Of a stretch of 64,000 nt of DNA, positions 1-10,744 are shown piece after piece (the first letter of the stretch is position 1; every line of letters begins with the position of its first letter). Origin of the DNA: Naumovozyma dairenensis CBS 421 (taxonomy: Eukaryota; Ascomycota; Saccharomycetes; Saccharomycetales; Saccharomycetaceae); the NCBI RefSeq assembly GCF_000227115.2, contig NC_016484.1, positions 1 to 64,000 on the forward strand. Reading direction: 5' to 3'. The notes under the pieces are model-generated. The model was given only the letters and a program-made list of their open reading frames with translations. It was not told the DNA's origin and ran no database searches. Both the position numbers and the translations under genes were made by a program.

Positions 1-75
1 TTTCTTCAATTGTAGAGTCGATGTTGAATAAAGGTATTGGTAAGATTGTTACAAATTACGTTGGAGTCCCAAAAC

Positions 76-820
76 CTAAAATACTTCTGAAATTGTCGAT
101 AAGGTAGAGAATGAAGGCAAATAGATTTTGTCATACCGGGAAAAGGTTGTTGATCTATATTGTTTTGGGAATGGTTCTTTGGTGTCTCGTGAAGTAAATG
201 ACCTTATAAATGGTCTTTCTTTGTATTCCTCCCTAACATCCTTGTATGTACGTGTAGCCATCTCTACTGATAAATTTTGATAGATTGATTTAACCGGTTG
301 ATATTCCAACAATATTTCTATGTCGGATGTTTTTAATTTAATGTTTTCTAAACAAAGTGTCTTTACAAAAAAGAGCTATTGTGTGAATGAATATCCTATT
401 AAAAGCAGGAGGTATAACATTTGTTTGTAGTGAATTATTTTGGTAGTATAAATATTTAGCAGGACCAGCTTTCGGAAAGAAAGGAATAACAGTGAAAGGA
501 GAGCTAATATCTCTGAATCTTCTAGGTGTTCTAGCATTAACTTTAAAAAGTCCCTCTCCTTTACGGTAGAATTCATAAGTAAATGTTTGCACATGATCAA
601 AAATTAATTTTGATTGACAAGGAATGATGGAAGTATTTGGATATTCACTACTTAATTTTTTGAGATTGATTGTGTTCATTAAGTTTACTTTATGCCTACG
701 ATATTGGTCCAAGTAGCGATCTGAATTTGTGAAATGTTTTATATACTTTACACCATTTCTTTCTTGCACCAGAAAATGATCAATGACCCAATGGTTTTCA
801 TCAATTCGAATTACATCCAT
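76..820 (-). pseudogene. Unknown protein gene split by one frameshift
   Basis: The reading frame opens with an ATG at 818-820 and runs 160 codons to a stop at 338. A second frame continues to a stop at 76 with similar composition and no ATG of its own. The shift must lie between the frame-2 stop near 376 and the frame-1 stop at 338. That 38-bp stretch contains a run of six T on the coding strand; one T fewer joins the frames into about 247 codons. I do not recognise the product. It is rich in Arg, Tyr, Phe and Ser, with no obvious signal peptide or membrane segment. It may be a recent pseudogene, a sequencing error in a homopolymer, or less likely a programmed shift. Neighbouring DNA is decayed, which favours a pseudogene. 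Confidence 0.45.
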
Positions 821-953
821 TTTTTAATGTCTTCTTTTTTAATCTTTATCTAAGATATTATTCCTTAACATCCACTGCTGGACTATATTTGTTCCTAAAA
901 GAGGGAGAGCTGCAAAGAAAGTATGTATGTGGAGGGTGCCAAAAAATATAAAA

Positions 954-955
954 TC

Positions 956-986
<31 letters not shown>

Positions 987-1020
987 TTGTTGTTTATATG
1001 TATGTATGTATGTATGTACA
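954..1020. repeat. TTTA and TATG microsatellites
   Basis: About eight TTTA/TTAT units are followed after a short gap by about four to five TATG units. Both are simple repeats in the upstream flank of the broken gene at 76-820. Confidence 0.85.
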
Positions 1021-1153
1021 TAGGTACGTAGAATTTGGATCTTGCCTTTTTTTTGGAGCTCGGCGGGTAAAGACGTAAGCAATGGCGGCCAATCAGACGC
1101 GAAAAATTACAACATTTCGTGCATTTGTCTATCCTGAGAAAATGGCGCAGCGT

Positions 1154-1421
1154 CCGACGATCTTCAAATTTTCAGCCGAGGGATGACAATGGTGAAAAAC
1201 ACGTTCTCCACAAAATTCCAAGATTTCCATACGGGCCCCGCACCGCTTCGCGGCGCGGCTCCCGGTGTAGGGCGGAGTTTGACGCCCCCGACGATCTTCA
1301 AATTTTCGCCTGAGGGATGACAATGTTGAAAAAGTAGGATTTCAGAAAAATCGAGAATTAGTATGGAGTCGCCGAGCCGCTTCGCGACTCAGCTCCCTGT
1401 GTCTATGGTGTTTATCGCTAC
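1154..1421. repeat. GC-rich tandem duplication, 134-bp period
   Basis: The segment starting CCGACGATCTTCAAATTTTC at 1154 recurs at 1288, giving a 134-bp period. The first ~45 bp of each unit are nearly identical, including GGGATGACAATG and GTTGAAAAA-type sequence. The second halves have diverged but keep a CCGCTTCGCG core. In unit 1 this forms a CCGC-TTC-GCGG hairpin at 1243-1253. In unit 2 GAGTCG (1366-1371) pairs with CGACTC (1384-1389). The GC content is far above the surroundings. I do not recognise the element. Confidence 0.8.
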
Positions 1422-2136
1422 ATAAATATACGGAGATTTACCATCTTGTTTCTTTCCTGTTTTTTTGTTTTTTGGACTTCTGTTGCCGAAACTCGCTGTA
1501 AAAACAGAAAATTAAAATAAATGAGCTCTGTAGGTTCTCGAATATTATCGCTTTTAACGGATATTTTGGTAAGTTTTGTTTACTTTTGGAAATATCTAGC
1601 ATAAGTTATGTACCGATAATTGGTCTACACTTTCCTCCTGACTGGCAATATGCATAGCTAAAAACAACATAACAGCAACTGAAACATCAATATTCTACAT
1701 CAATCATTTATTAATAATATACAATGTTTTCTTCGTGGTTTTTTTACATACTATATAATTAAAAATATATTTAAACTAATACCTAACATTCTTGCATTTC
1801 ATGTCCTTTATCTAATTTCTCATTTGGACAGAAATATTATCTTTACATCAGAACCAGAGATATTCAGACGTAGTCGGGTAAGCCTATTCTAATCATGAAT
1901 TTTTTTAGAGTATTCTACAACTTTTCTATTATTTTCTAGATTCATAGTTCGTAATGTTCCATAGAGTTCCAGAACTTATGTTTTATCTTGGATCTACTCT
2001 ATGACTAATCTTGCTCTTGATATTCTTATCGTATGCATCTATACAATATTGGGTTCCAGCAGAATTAATAATAAATATTGAATAATTTTACAATTCACGA
2101 AAGGAAACATCGATTAAAGAAATACTTAATTTACTT

Positions 2137-2700
2137 TTGAATGTCTATAAGTCGTCCTTAAATAAAATCTCACGATTATTTAACAGGTCTTCATATATGG
2201 AACCAGCTCCTGATATTTACTTACGTACTATATTAAAATCAACAAGAAAGAGTCACGTAGGGCTTTTTTTTCATGGAATTTTAATAATTTACCAAATGTT
2301 TTCTGTACCAATTGTCAAGCCAATTAACGAGTTGCTCGGTTTTTGCTCAGACGCTATTACGTTAGATGCACTGGGGCTTACCTTACCTTGGAAGAAAGTA
2401 CCACAAGAGCTTATTTAATTTGCAACTGATAGTTCCTCAACTAAAAATAATAGTATTCAAGGTTTAATCAGGACTGTTGTTCCAAATGAATAAAGGTGTT
2501 CAACAGTTGCCATATTCGAGTAATGTGTGTGTTGTATTCAGGAAAAGAAACAAAATCTGTATGCTGTTTACATTAATATTCCAGAAGTGGCATTTAGGTC
2601 ACTTTGGTCTAGGGAACCGTTTGAAGAATATAGAAAGCATGTACTTTGGTTTCTAATCAATAGCATATCTATAGTTTATAGAGGAGTTGGGTTTATCTAG
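2137..2700 (+). pseudogene. Relic of unknown gene, left copy
   Basis: Decayed coding-like sequence. An open stretch of 93 codons without an ATG (2137-2418) is followed by a further open stretch around 2545-2699, in which residues like QNLYAVYIN and SREPFEEYRKH can be read. The same segments recur, more damaged, at 9430-10050, for example QDLFAAYMN. This shared amino-acid reading suggests a former gene on the plus strand. I do not recognise the family. Confidence 0.4.
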
Positions 2701-3266
2701 ACCATCTAACAGTATTTTGCCAATTAGATGAACCGAATTCACCATAGGGGACAGACCCTAGAACCTTTCCGTTGATGAACATATTTATATAGTGCCAATT
2801 ATAAGGTACTTGTAATATTTGTTTGTATATAGTAATATATATATATTTCGCAAACGAGAGAACAATGTAACCGAATAATAGATACGATAATGCGTATAAA
2901 GCGTCTTTTCTTTTACATTCTTTAAGTTTAAGTTCCACTATAAAACTATTTGCCACGACTGCAATAACTTGGTTATTATTGTTATTATTTTGATAGTTTG
3001 CTAGGTAACTGCTTCTACTTTTTATATTCCTGGCATTGGCCAGTAATGCAGGTATATATGGGTCTCTGCGTCTCGTAAGAAAGGTTTTTCTGCTGAAACG
3101 CCTTCTGAGTTGTAATGGACAGTGTATGGTGAATTGACCACTCATCGTAGTGGTGAGGTAATGCGGTACCACTAATGAAGTGGATCTGTTGTGCTTCCCT
3201 GATGCTTCTACTTATAATTTTCCGAACAATCAACGAAAGATGAAGGTTTCTTTTTGGCTTTGGCAA
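2693..3266 (-). pseudogene. Relic of unknown gene, left copy, opposite strand
   Basis: Two overlapping minus-strand open stretches (3015-3266 and 2693-3172), neither with a usable complete frame, resemble the minus-strand reading of 10200-10560. Shared pieces include a QxHFxxGxxLPxH segment and an ExxKDALxxLxxLL-like segment. The relic lies divergently upstream of the ARG81-like relic, in the same arrangement as the right copy. Family not recognised. Confidence 0.4.
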
Positions 3267-3475
3267 ATATTACTTCTTTATCAAGAAAGCGGAAAGGAGA
3301 GGAGTTAGGACTAGCAGTACCTTCTGTAATTGCCAGGAATTAATATCTGTTGCATTTATCATTGTTATTATTTGACTAATTTTGTCAAAACTTAAGCCTA
3401 ACAATAGGAAGTGAAATGGGCAAGAAATAAGCCGATATCAAGAATCAAATTGAATGTAGAAATAGGGGAACAAAC

Positions 3476-3660
3476 ATGAACACAATTATATTGGAATAGA
3501 AGGTATGACGGTTGTTTAACTTGTGGACCCTTAAAGTGGAATGTGATACACAAATGGCTAATTGTTGGCGATGCAAGCAGTTAAGAATTGAAGGTGAGTT
3601 AAAAAATCCAATAGGGCAATCTGATCAAGGTTGACAGATATGGCATATCAGATAATGGTA
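3476..3660 (+). pseudogene. Decayed 5' end of ARG81-like zinc-cluster gene
   Basis: The segment aligns base for base with 10758-10950, the start of the ARG81-like gene. GGAACAAACATGA is shared, as are a GCxTC pair, a KxECDTQ segment and a CWRCKQLxIE segment. Five of the six zinc-cluster cysteines remain; the sixth is replaced by Gly. An internal frameshift near 3535 and stop codons end the reading. Similarity fades after about 3660, so only the 5' end of this copy survives or can be recognised. Confidence 0.75.
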
Positions 3661-3699
3661 TTTGACCTATATACTCTCAGGAATACTATAGACTGCATT

Positions 3700-4949
3700 T
3701 ATAGTATAGTACTATATACAGCGATTCCTTGTTCCTTTTGTCGTTGAATCGCAGTGCCTTATGGGGATATTCACAATCTTCCGCGTTTTTCTATTCCCAC
3801 AGCCGATGAACGATGAGGTTCCAGTATTTCACATAGACAGATAAAACTTTCATCACATGGACGTCGTCTACCATCAACAATGGAACAGAACCGAGGTTGG
3901 CATCCATAACTAGCACCATTACTAAGATTCTTTCAAGCTGATATATGTCCCAATCAGAAGCTGACACAGGAACAAATGCAAGCAAAAACGCCTTACCATG
4001 GATTTTGTCGCTGTCAATGGATTGAAGTTAAGAAGACCATTTTCGGAGTCAAGAAGAAAAATAATATTTGGTGGTTCCTTTCAAACTATTTCTCTAATAA
4101 CAGTACACCGGCTCCAACCTCTTAATTCCGACGAAAGGAGACAACTGGTATTTTAGATGAACCTACCACTTTTGCTCTGGATAACGAGCCTTCGTCACAT
4201 TGGATTTTCAAAGAGTGTATCATGAAGTATTTCTTAACTAAATACAGGGCGTAGCTTCCCTGGCACTGTCGTAGAGGCTCCGTTTCATAAGTTGATGTTA
4301 AAAGGTGGTAATCCCACTCTGCTTGTCTTGGGGCCATACCTTTTTGAGGAAGAAGGTTTTTATTCCTGTAATATCGAAGAACCAGGTAAAGAATTATTGA
4401 AAACGAAGTTCGATTTTTGAATATCCAGAACTGGACAGCTTGCTCTGCCGCATACATATTTACACAGATGTTCAATATGAGGGCTACTCCTATGGAGCAT
4501 CCTATAAGGCATCTGAAAACTCCATGAAACCAGATAAGATTTTATTTTTACCGCCCTCTCAATATTCCAACATTCCACTTCAAGCTGTTTTTTATGGGTT
4601 TTCTCCAGAGGATGCAATAATATACAGGGATTTGTTGATTGTTTACAGAATTCGAGCAATCCGACGCGGCTATAAACCAACGATGGATAAAGTCTTGAGT
4701 GTCTTTTTTGACCCACCATATGAAATATATGTCATCCCTTCCCCGCATGGGGACGCATCCAAGCAAGAATATATGGAAGTGGATCATTGTGAAGACGTCA
4801 CAGAGGAGGAGCGTCAAACTTACCAAGCTTACTTTATGTTGAAAATGAAATACATGTTGGGTGATAAATTGAAATATTCAACGTTTTCTGAACTACTTGA
4901 GAATACAAATTTTGCGTACTCTGAAAGTGTATATTTAGAGGAAGTCTAG
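3700..4949 (+). pseudogene. Unrecognised gene remnant with intact 3' third
   Basis: The 3' part is open for 169 codons (4440-4949) but begins at a TTG with no ATG. It extends upstream in frame to about 4398. A second frame upstream (about 4250-4418) reads protein-like up to a TGA at 4418-4420, so at least one frameshift joins them near 4400. The 3' part is acidic and aromatic, with segments such as FYGFSPEDAIIYRD and EDVTEEERQTYQAYFML. Upstream of about 4250 only fragments can be read. I do not recognise the product. It looks like a pseudogene, since the last third is far better kept than the rest. Confidence 0.4.
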
Positions 4950-5899
4950 TTATTTTCAAGCCCTAGATTTCATCTTCACGTGATGGAACTAAAAATCCTA
5001 CAATAGTTACATTATTGTATCATTCCTATTGATGAATTTACCAGTTCTCGAGAGGAATAATTATCTACGAATTTATCGTTTACAAGAAAGTGATTATTCA
5101 TTTTTTTCCAGTGTGGAATCTCAGGACACTCTCGATATACTTTAATTTTCCATTTGGGTGCTTCATAGATTTCTTTTACAGAGCTAGCGGATAACGTGTT
5201 CTAGTGCTTGTGTAAAATTGAAATTCACTTGACAAGGTTTTTACTAAGAAGTTGGAATCTTTCCGGGGAGCTAACTTTTATTGGGAACATAAAACATACA
5301 CAGCTTTTCAACTGTAGCACAGGACTAGATATATTGAATTCTTTGTTATTCCTCAATTATATTAAAATATGTCGGATTGAGCATTGCGTTGTTTCTGTCA
5401 CAATTTCTATTCTCGTCTAGTGCCTACCAAAAAAATGGTTTCTTCGAATTTCTTGATTCTTTCACGAAACTGTCACTGCGGGACCAGTGGTCATTTATTA
5501 CGTACTTCTATACTATTATATACGGGACATTATAGATAAGATGACATATATTTGGGGAGTTGATTAGACTATTTATTACCTCTGACTGTTACTCGTTGTA
5601 AGCCATATGTAATACAGGTGAAGCTTCAATATTCACATTATAATCTCACCGATTCCCTATTTAACGTTACCATTTTGGTTTCATGGTAATTTATTTCAAA
5701 GTGCTGGTGACATGACACAAGTTGGATTTAATCCTTCTTTAGTTTGAGATAGTGTTACTTCCACTCAACTCATTAAACGATTTTCCCATTATAAAACACG
5801 ATATTAATTGACTTGCAAAGCTTCCCTCGGCATTATTACTAGAGGAAAGAGTATTTTTCTTAGATGATATAAACTTTTTTACATATTTATGGCACTACT
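4950..5899. other. Intergenic, nothing recognised
   Basis: AT-rich sequence with no supported gene. A 70-codon plus-strand ORF at 5208-5420 begins with a non-ATG codon and looks like chance. Confidence 0.5.
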
Positions 5900-6961
5900 T
5901 CATAACTTCAAAATATCATATTCAGGACCTAATGGCACAATACCGTTTGGATTAATGTTTTTCATGGCATGCGTATACAAGAGCTTAATGTGGTTAAAGT
6001 TTGTGGTTTGGCCAAATGCTGGATAATTCCAATATAAATTCCTCATCCATAAATGGATATAATAGTAGTCACTTCTAACCAGTCTATAGTTTAATTTGAA
6101 GTGAACTGCATAAATCGAATCGTATCGAATCATGGTAACGAATAGTCTGATATCACTTTCAGTGATTTGGTTACCGAACAGGAAGAATCTCTTCAGAATC
6201 TCTTCCTCATTTGAAGCACCATATTCCTTGGCCAATGTATCATGCACTTCCCTCAATTTATTTTCAATTTTGTCCATATCTTTAAAAAAGTTAATCAAGT
6301 TGGTTTCATAAACTGACTGTTTTTCTGCCAACCCGACATTATAAACAGCATCATTGATATGAGGAAACAACCACTCATTATACTGTTTAATATCGGATGA
6401 TAAGTGCTCTGGAAGAATGTCAACAGTCCCCTTTGTTTCATCAAAATCATTAAAAGCACTGTTTAAGATAGCAGGAATTTGGTCCCAATTGTTGTTAACA
6501 ATGGTTTTTGTTTTCAAGTCCCATAAAATAGGCCACAAAAATTCACCTTTATACTGTTTATCTGTCATATCATATAATTCCTTAATTTGTGTGATGCCGT
6601 AATGGGGGTCAAACGTACCATCCTTGAATAATCTGCTACTAGACTCATCTAAATCACCTAAGGGAGATGAGGTGTCATCCTGAGAGCTCAGGATACCACC
6701 ATCAATCTTGAAGGCGTTTTCTCCTAATTTAGTTTCTCCTGCATTCAAAAGCTTCCAACCTGTTTTCTCATCCAATTTCCAGTGAACAACGCTGACACCA
6801 ATAACGTCAGTTAAATTTTTCAATGCTCTTGTGATCCAGATACGTTGAGCAAATGGGCAGCCTGCAGATAAATATAACCAATATCTGCCCTTCTCTGGCT
6901 TATATATTGGGTGGGTTTTAGAAATAGTTTCTTCGAAGAAGGTAGTTTCAGTAGTGGACAT
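5900..6961 (-). CDS. Omega-like glutathione transferase (ECM4/GTO family)
   Basis: The 353-residue product belongs to the fungal Ecm4/Gto1/Gto3 family of omega-class glutathione transferases, cytosolic or peroxisomal enzymes that reduce or deglutathionylate substrates. The N-terminal part carries HPIYKPEKGRYWLY and a CPFAQR active-site motif, whose Cys replaces the usual CPWAHR Cys. IVNNNWDQI and the C-terminal HLWMRNLYWNYPAF and GIVPLGPEYDI segments are typical of the family. I chose the ATG at 6959-6961, which places the family-conserved ETISKTHPIYKP about ten residues in. An upstream extension to 7186 would start at GTG and adds a hydrophobic stretch with no family match. It stands alone between relics; which of the three S. 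cerevisiae paralogues is closest cannot be decided here. Confidence 0.85.
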   Translation of the reverse strand: MSTTETTFFEETISKTHPIYKPEKGRYWLYLSAGCPFAQRIWITRALKNLTDVIGVSVVHWKLDEKTGWKLLNAGETKLGENAFKIDGGILSSQDDTSSPLGDLDESSSRLFKDGTFDPHYGITQIKELYDMTDKQYKGEFLWPILWDLKTKTIVNNNWDQIPAILNSAFNDFDETKGTVDILPEHLSSDIKQYNEWLFPHINDAVYNVGLAEKQSVYETNLINFFKDMDKIENKLREVHDTLAKEYGASNEEEILKRFFLFGNQITESDIRLFVTMIRYDSIYAVHFKLNYRLVRSDYYYIHLWMRNLYWNYPAFGQTTNFNHIKLLYTHAMKNINPNGIVPLGPEYDILKL

Positions 6962-9428
6962 ATTTTTTAGTTGATAGAGTGGTGTGGTGTTTATTATTGA
7001 TATATTTGTTATTTTTATAGAACGTAAATAATAAACTACGAAAAACAAGAGAAATAGAATAAATATAGAAACCAATGTGGCTTTTATACAGCACCAAACC
7101 TCGATGTTTAACTCAATAATGTGTATTAATGCTGAGAAATCATTTACATAAGCTATTTGTATCTCCGCGTTACCTAAGCGTATCACTTGACTAAGCGGAC
7201 CTTACTCAGCGGCGCCATGTCATATTCAAAAAAGAAAATTAGTAGTAGTTCTTATTAATCGAAAAAAATAACCTTTAGTATTTCTTATTGATTATGAAAT
7301 TGAAAGTTCAACAAACTTGTTATTTTTTAAGTTGTTGATGTAGAAGAATATAATGTATAATAATTATTGTTTAGACTCGTTTGGTAGATTAACGAAGCTA
7401 TATTGGAGATTCTTGTTGGAACTTAATATACCTATTAAATCATGTCGTATAATCCGATGTAATGTAATGTGCTGTTAAATTTCACAAGTATATAAGCGAC
7501 GATTTTTCTTCCATATACATTTTAAATAATTAGATATTACTTTCACCTATAAGAGGGAGAGGCGCATACGGTCCCCACAGGGACATATCTGGTAAATATA
7601 TACCATTTTCCAACACCGTGACACTCTCTTCACACTTCGATTATTAACAAAAGTCGTTGAGTGTACGAATAGATTAACTTAAGTACCACTCAGTACCAGC
7701 AAGATTTGTGGTACTACCGCCGAATACATCTACCAGTTGTTTAGCGACACCAGTATCGAAAATACTTGTTTCCAACTAATCACAACATCGGTTTCCACCT
7801 TTAAGAAATATGTCTTTGAAACATGAAAGCAATCGTCTTCAAAATACAAGTACACGACTATTTTCTCTAGACTTAAAGAATCCTTGTATAGATTACGGTA
7901 AAAGGAAGAGACTAGAAAAACTCTAGCATTACCATATTGTGCCCTTAGTCTGTCAAAGAATTTATCATCATTATTTCATTGATGTTTCTATCGGTAATTT
8001 CGATAATTCTACCCCTAAAAGTTTGATCGGAAGTTTTTGAGGGGAGTTCATTTGACCTAGTCGTTTAGGATCGAAATATACTCAGACATGTCTTATATAG
8101 ATCAAGAGATCCCATCATAGGCTTTAGGTCTAGTATTTAGGTATAGGATCATTTAGCTTGCTGTGGTAATATGATAAAAGATAAAACGAAAAGAATTCCT
8201 TGAACGATTAAAAACCGAACATGACACGACAGAACGTTTTTACTTCCTTCCTTTTATGGTAAGCTCTATATGGAGTCTTTTAGTCGACGTAGAGGAAATA
8301 GTGGGTTCCTTGAATGGTCCTTTTGTTGTACCCCTGTGAAGCTCGGCTTACCGTAGTTCTTTCAAAGAAATTTTGACGTAGGTTATTAATATAGTACAAA
8401 ATATGAAATACAGCTTGACATAATTTATTAATCTTATTCTTCTTATTAGATGGGTTTCACTAAGCTTTTAATCCTGTTATCGTAAATATGAATATTGGAT
8501 ACGTTATCTTAAGACAAGCCATTTTATATAGATACTAATTCTTAATTATTCTTCTTTCAACGAGTAAAACTAATGGAAATTGATCGAATAGGAAATCCTT
8601 AAAATATTAATATTAATAAATTCAAATTATACTATGAAAAATAATGAGGAATAGTGTCTAGAGATGATCGATAAGTTTTTACTGGAAAATTATCAAATGA
8701 AAAATGTATTAGGATGAAATGTGAGTCAAACGAAAATTTATTGATGATTTATATCAGTAATAATAGGTATTGACAGGCTTAAAGGTATATATATACACTA
8801 TATCATCAAAAAGTCGTCATTCTCCTAAAGATGAACTATATAGCATATAATGAAGTACCTATTCTTAATATTACTTGAAACTCTGTGAATTAGTTACTAA
8901 GGACATCTGAGATTTCCAACAAGATAAGGAACTTAAAAAAGAAAAGACTTAACAGAGGCACACATACATGAGATCGAATATGGTAGCTCTAAACTATATC
9001 TAGGTTTATAGACTTACGAAGCGATGGTATTGCCTAGACACTAGTTGCATCCTGAGTGCCAATGAGAATTGTTCGATATTCTTTTCTACGGACGTAACAA
9101 ACTTTACAGACACGTACGTAGGTTTTAATCTAGTTAAATTACCTATTTTAGAAATATAATATAAACTAAGTTGAGCATTAAGAAACGTTCTTTCTATTGA
9201 AGGCATATTTTCTTAATATTATTCTCGTTCTATATTTTTCACCTGGAGAGGTCTTTTTCGACAACCCGTCGTAGTTCATTCAGGTTGTCATTGTTACGAA
9301 ATTCATCAAAACCAACACTTTATTTCTTTTTCATATCCACAAGTCAAGACCGCAACGTTGATCTAACGAAAAGCATTGTTTATCACTTGATTACACAACA
9401 CAAATTATATACAGAGCTACTGTAAGTC
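6962..9428. other. 2.4-kb intergenic stretch, nothing recognised
   Basis: No open frame with convincing content on either strand. The 66-codon minus ORF at 9006-9206 starts at an ATG but has no recognisable motif. The sequence may be a fully decayed segment separating the two copies of the duplicated block. I found no repeat, RNA gene or transposon end in it. Confidence 0.5.
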
Positions 9429-10060
9429 GTGAAAATATGCTTGATTTCCCAGTCATATTTCCCATATGCTCGACTTCCATTATACTTAAGGTTTCAGAAT
9501 TACCTGTGTCAATGGTTGGGGTATTTATGTGATGTGGTGAGTGGGAGACGACATCGAGCATATTTTATTCCACATGTATTACTTAGTGTTTATAAGAGGA
9601 CTTCGAATAATGTACCGATTTTTAGCAGTAACAAATGTCATTTTCGTTATTGATTTTCTCTGTTTTATGCTCAAACGCTATTACATTAGGTGCGCCAGGG
9701 CTTACCTTAGGCTAGGACGAAGTACGGCAAGACCTTATTTATTATTCGACTGGTAGTTTCTTAAGCATTGCTTTATTAATGATTCAAATGGGGCAGAAGT
9801 GCCAAAAGAACGTCTGTGTTCAACAGTTTTCAGCATCGCATAATGTATTGTAATAAGAGGGAGAAACAGGATTTGTTTGCTGCTTACATGAATCGCAGTA
9901 GTGACGTTTATAGCACTTTGTTTTCTTGGGAGCCGTTGTAGTGTGTAGAAAGTATCTGCTGAAGTTAATTAGTACCAAATCTATTGGATATAGAGGAATT
10001 TTATTATATCGAGATCATCTAACAGCTTTCCACCTCGGAGGTGGACTCAATAGCATAGGG
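9429..10060 (+). pseudogene. Relic of unknown gene, right copy
   Basis: This is homologous to 2137-2700. The clearest shared segment is around 9655-9745 versus 2340-2420 (TGCTC, ACGCTATTAC, TTAG.TGC, GGGCTTACCTTA). Further similarity runs to GGGGACAGA at 10058 versus 2740. The frame is broken by several stops. The offset between the copies falls from about 7.33 to 7.29 kb along the block, showing small indels. Product unknown. Confidence 0.45.
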
Positions 10061-10640
10061 GACAGATTCTAGATTCTTTTACTTGGTGGATATATTTATA
10101 TAATACCGATTATAGGTACTTGTAACATTTTTTTGTACTGACGGATATATATTGCATGCAAGCTACATAAAGAGTTTAACGGTATCATCTATTTAATGTT
10201 ATTAAAGCGTCTTCTTTTTCACATGCTTTAAGATTGTGAGCAAATTCCTCTATAAATTCATTTGTTATAATTGTAGTAACTTTCTTACGATCATTAGCGT
10301 CTTAATAACCTGTTAACTATCAGTTTCTATGTTTTGTATTCTTAACATTAACCAATAACGCTCTAAGAAACGCTTGGGAGTCAGTGTCTCCCAAAGTAGG
10401 CTTATTTTATAACGTCTTCTGAGCCGTAGGCATGGAGTGGTAAGGTAATGGTTTACCATCAGCGAAATGGTTCTGCTTTTCCTTTGCTAATTCTTCTACT
10501 AACAATTTTTCCGAATAATCAATGAAAGGTGAAAAATTCATTCCATTCTTTTTTATGTATTCTAACCACTCTCTTATGAAGAAATCAAGAAAGAGCGCAA
10601 TTAAGGTACTTTTTTATGTCTGCCAGGAATTAATATTAGC
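10060..10640 (-). pseudogene. Relic of unknown gene, right copy, opposite strand
   Basis: Read on the minus strand, about 10395-10575 is open and protein-like, with a KEKQNHFADGKPLPYH segment. A stop follows, then more readable sequence (TLGDTDSQAFLRALL). The left copy at 2693-3266 shows the same order of motifs. The gene was divergent from the ARG81-like gene. I do not recognise the family. Neither copy is intact. Confidence 0.45.
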
Positions 10641-10744
10641 TGTATCTGTCATTGTGATTGTTTGAGTAACTTTATCAAGACCTAAAGCTTCACAATAGGA
10701 AGTGAAATTGGCGAGAAATAAATCGAAAGCAAGATACAAATTGA

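Larger units (their letters stand above)
821..2136. other. Intergenic stretch with microsatellites and GC-rich repeat
   Basis: No supported gene. It holds a TTTA microsatellite at about 956-989, a TATG run at about 998-1017, and a GC-rich tandem duplication (separate entry). From 1440 to 2136 the sequence is AT-rich and I see nothing in it. The two short overlapping ORFs at 1119-1323 lie on opposite strands across the GC-rich repeat and are best explained by its base composition. Confidence 0.6.

Noticed and set aside
1119..1323. Two overlapping ORFs on opposite strands
   Set aside because: They arise from few stop codons in GC-rich repeat DNA; there is no motif or convincing gene context.
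6962..7186. N-terminal extension of the glutathione transferase with a membrane helix
   Set aside because: It would need a GTG start and has no family match; the ATG at 6959-6961 gives the usual N-terminus.
7681..8400. Apparent open stretches when the strand is complemented without reversal
   Set aside because: Such reading has no biological meaning, and the lengths are within chance.
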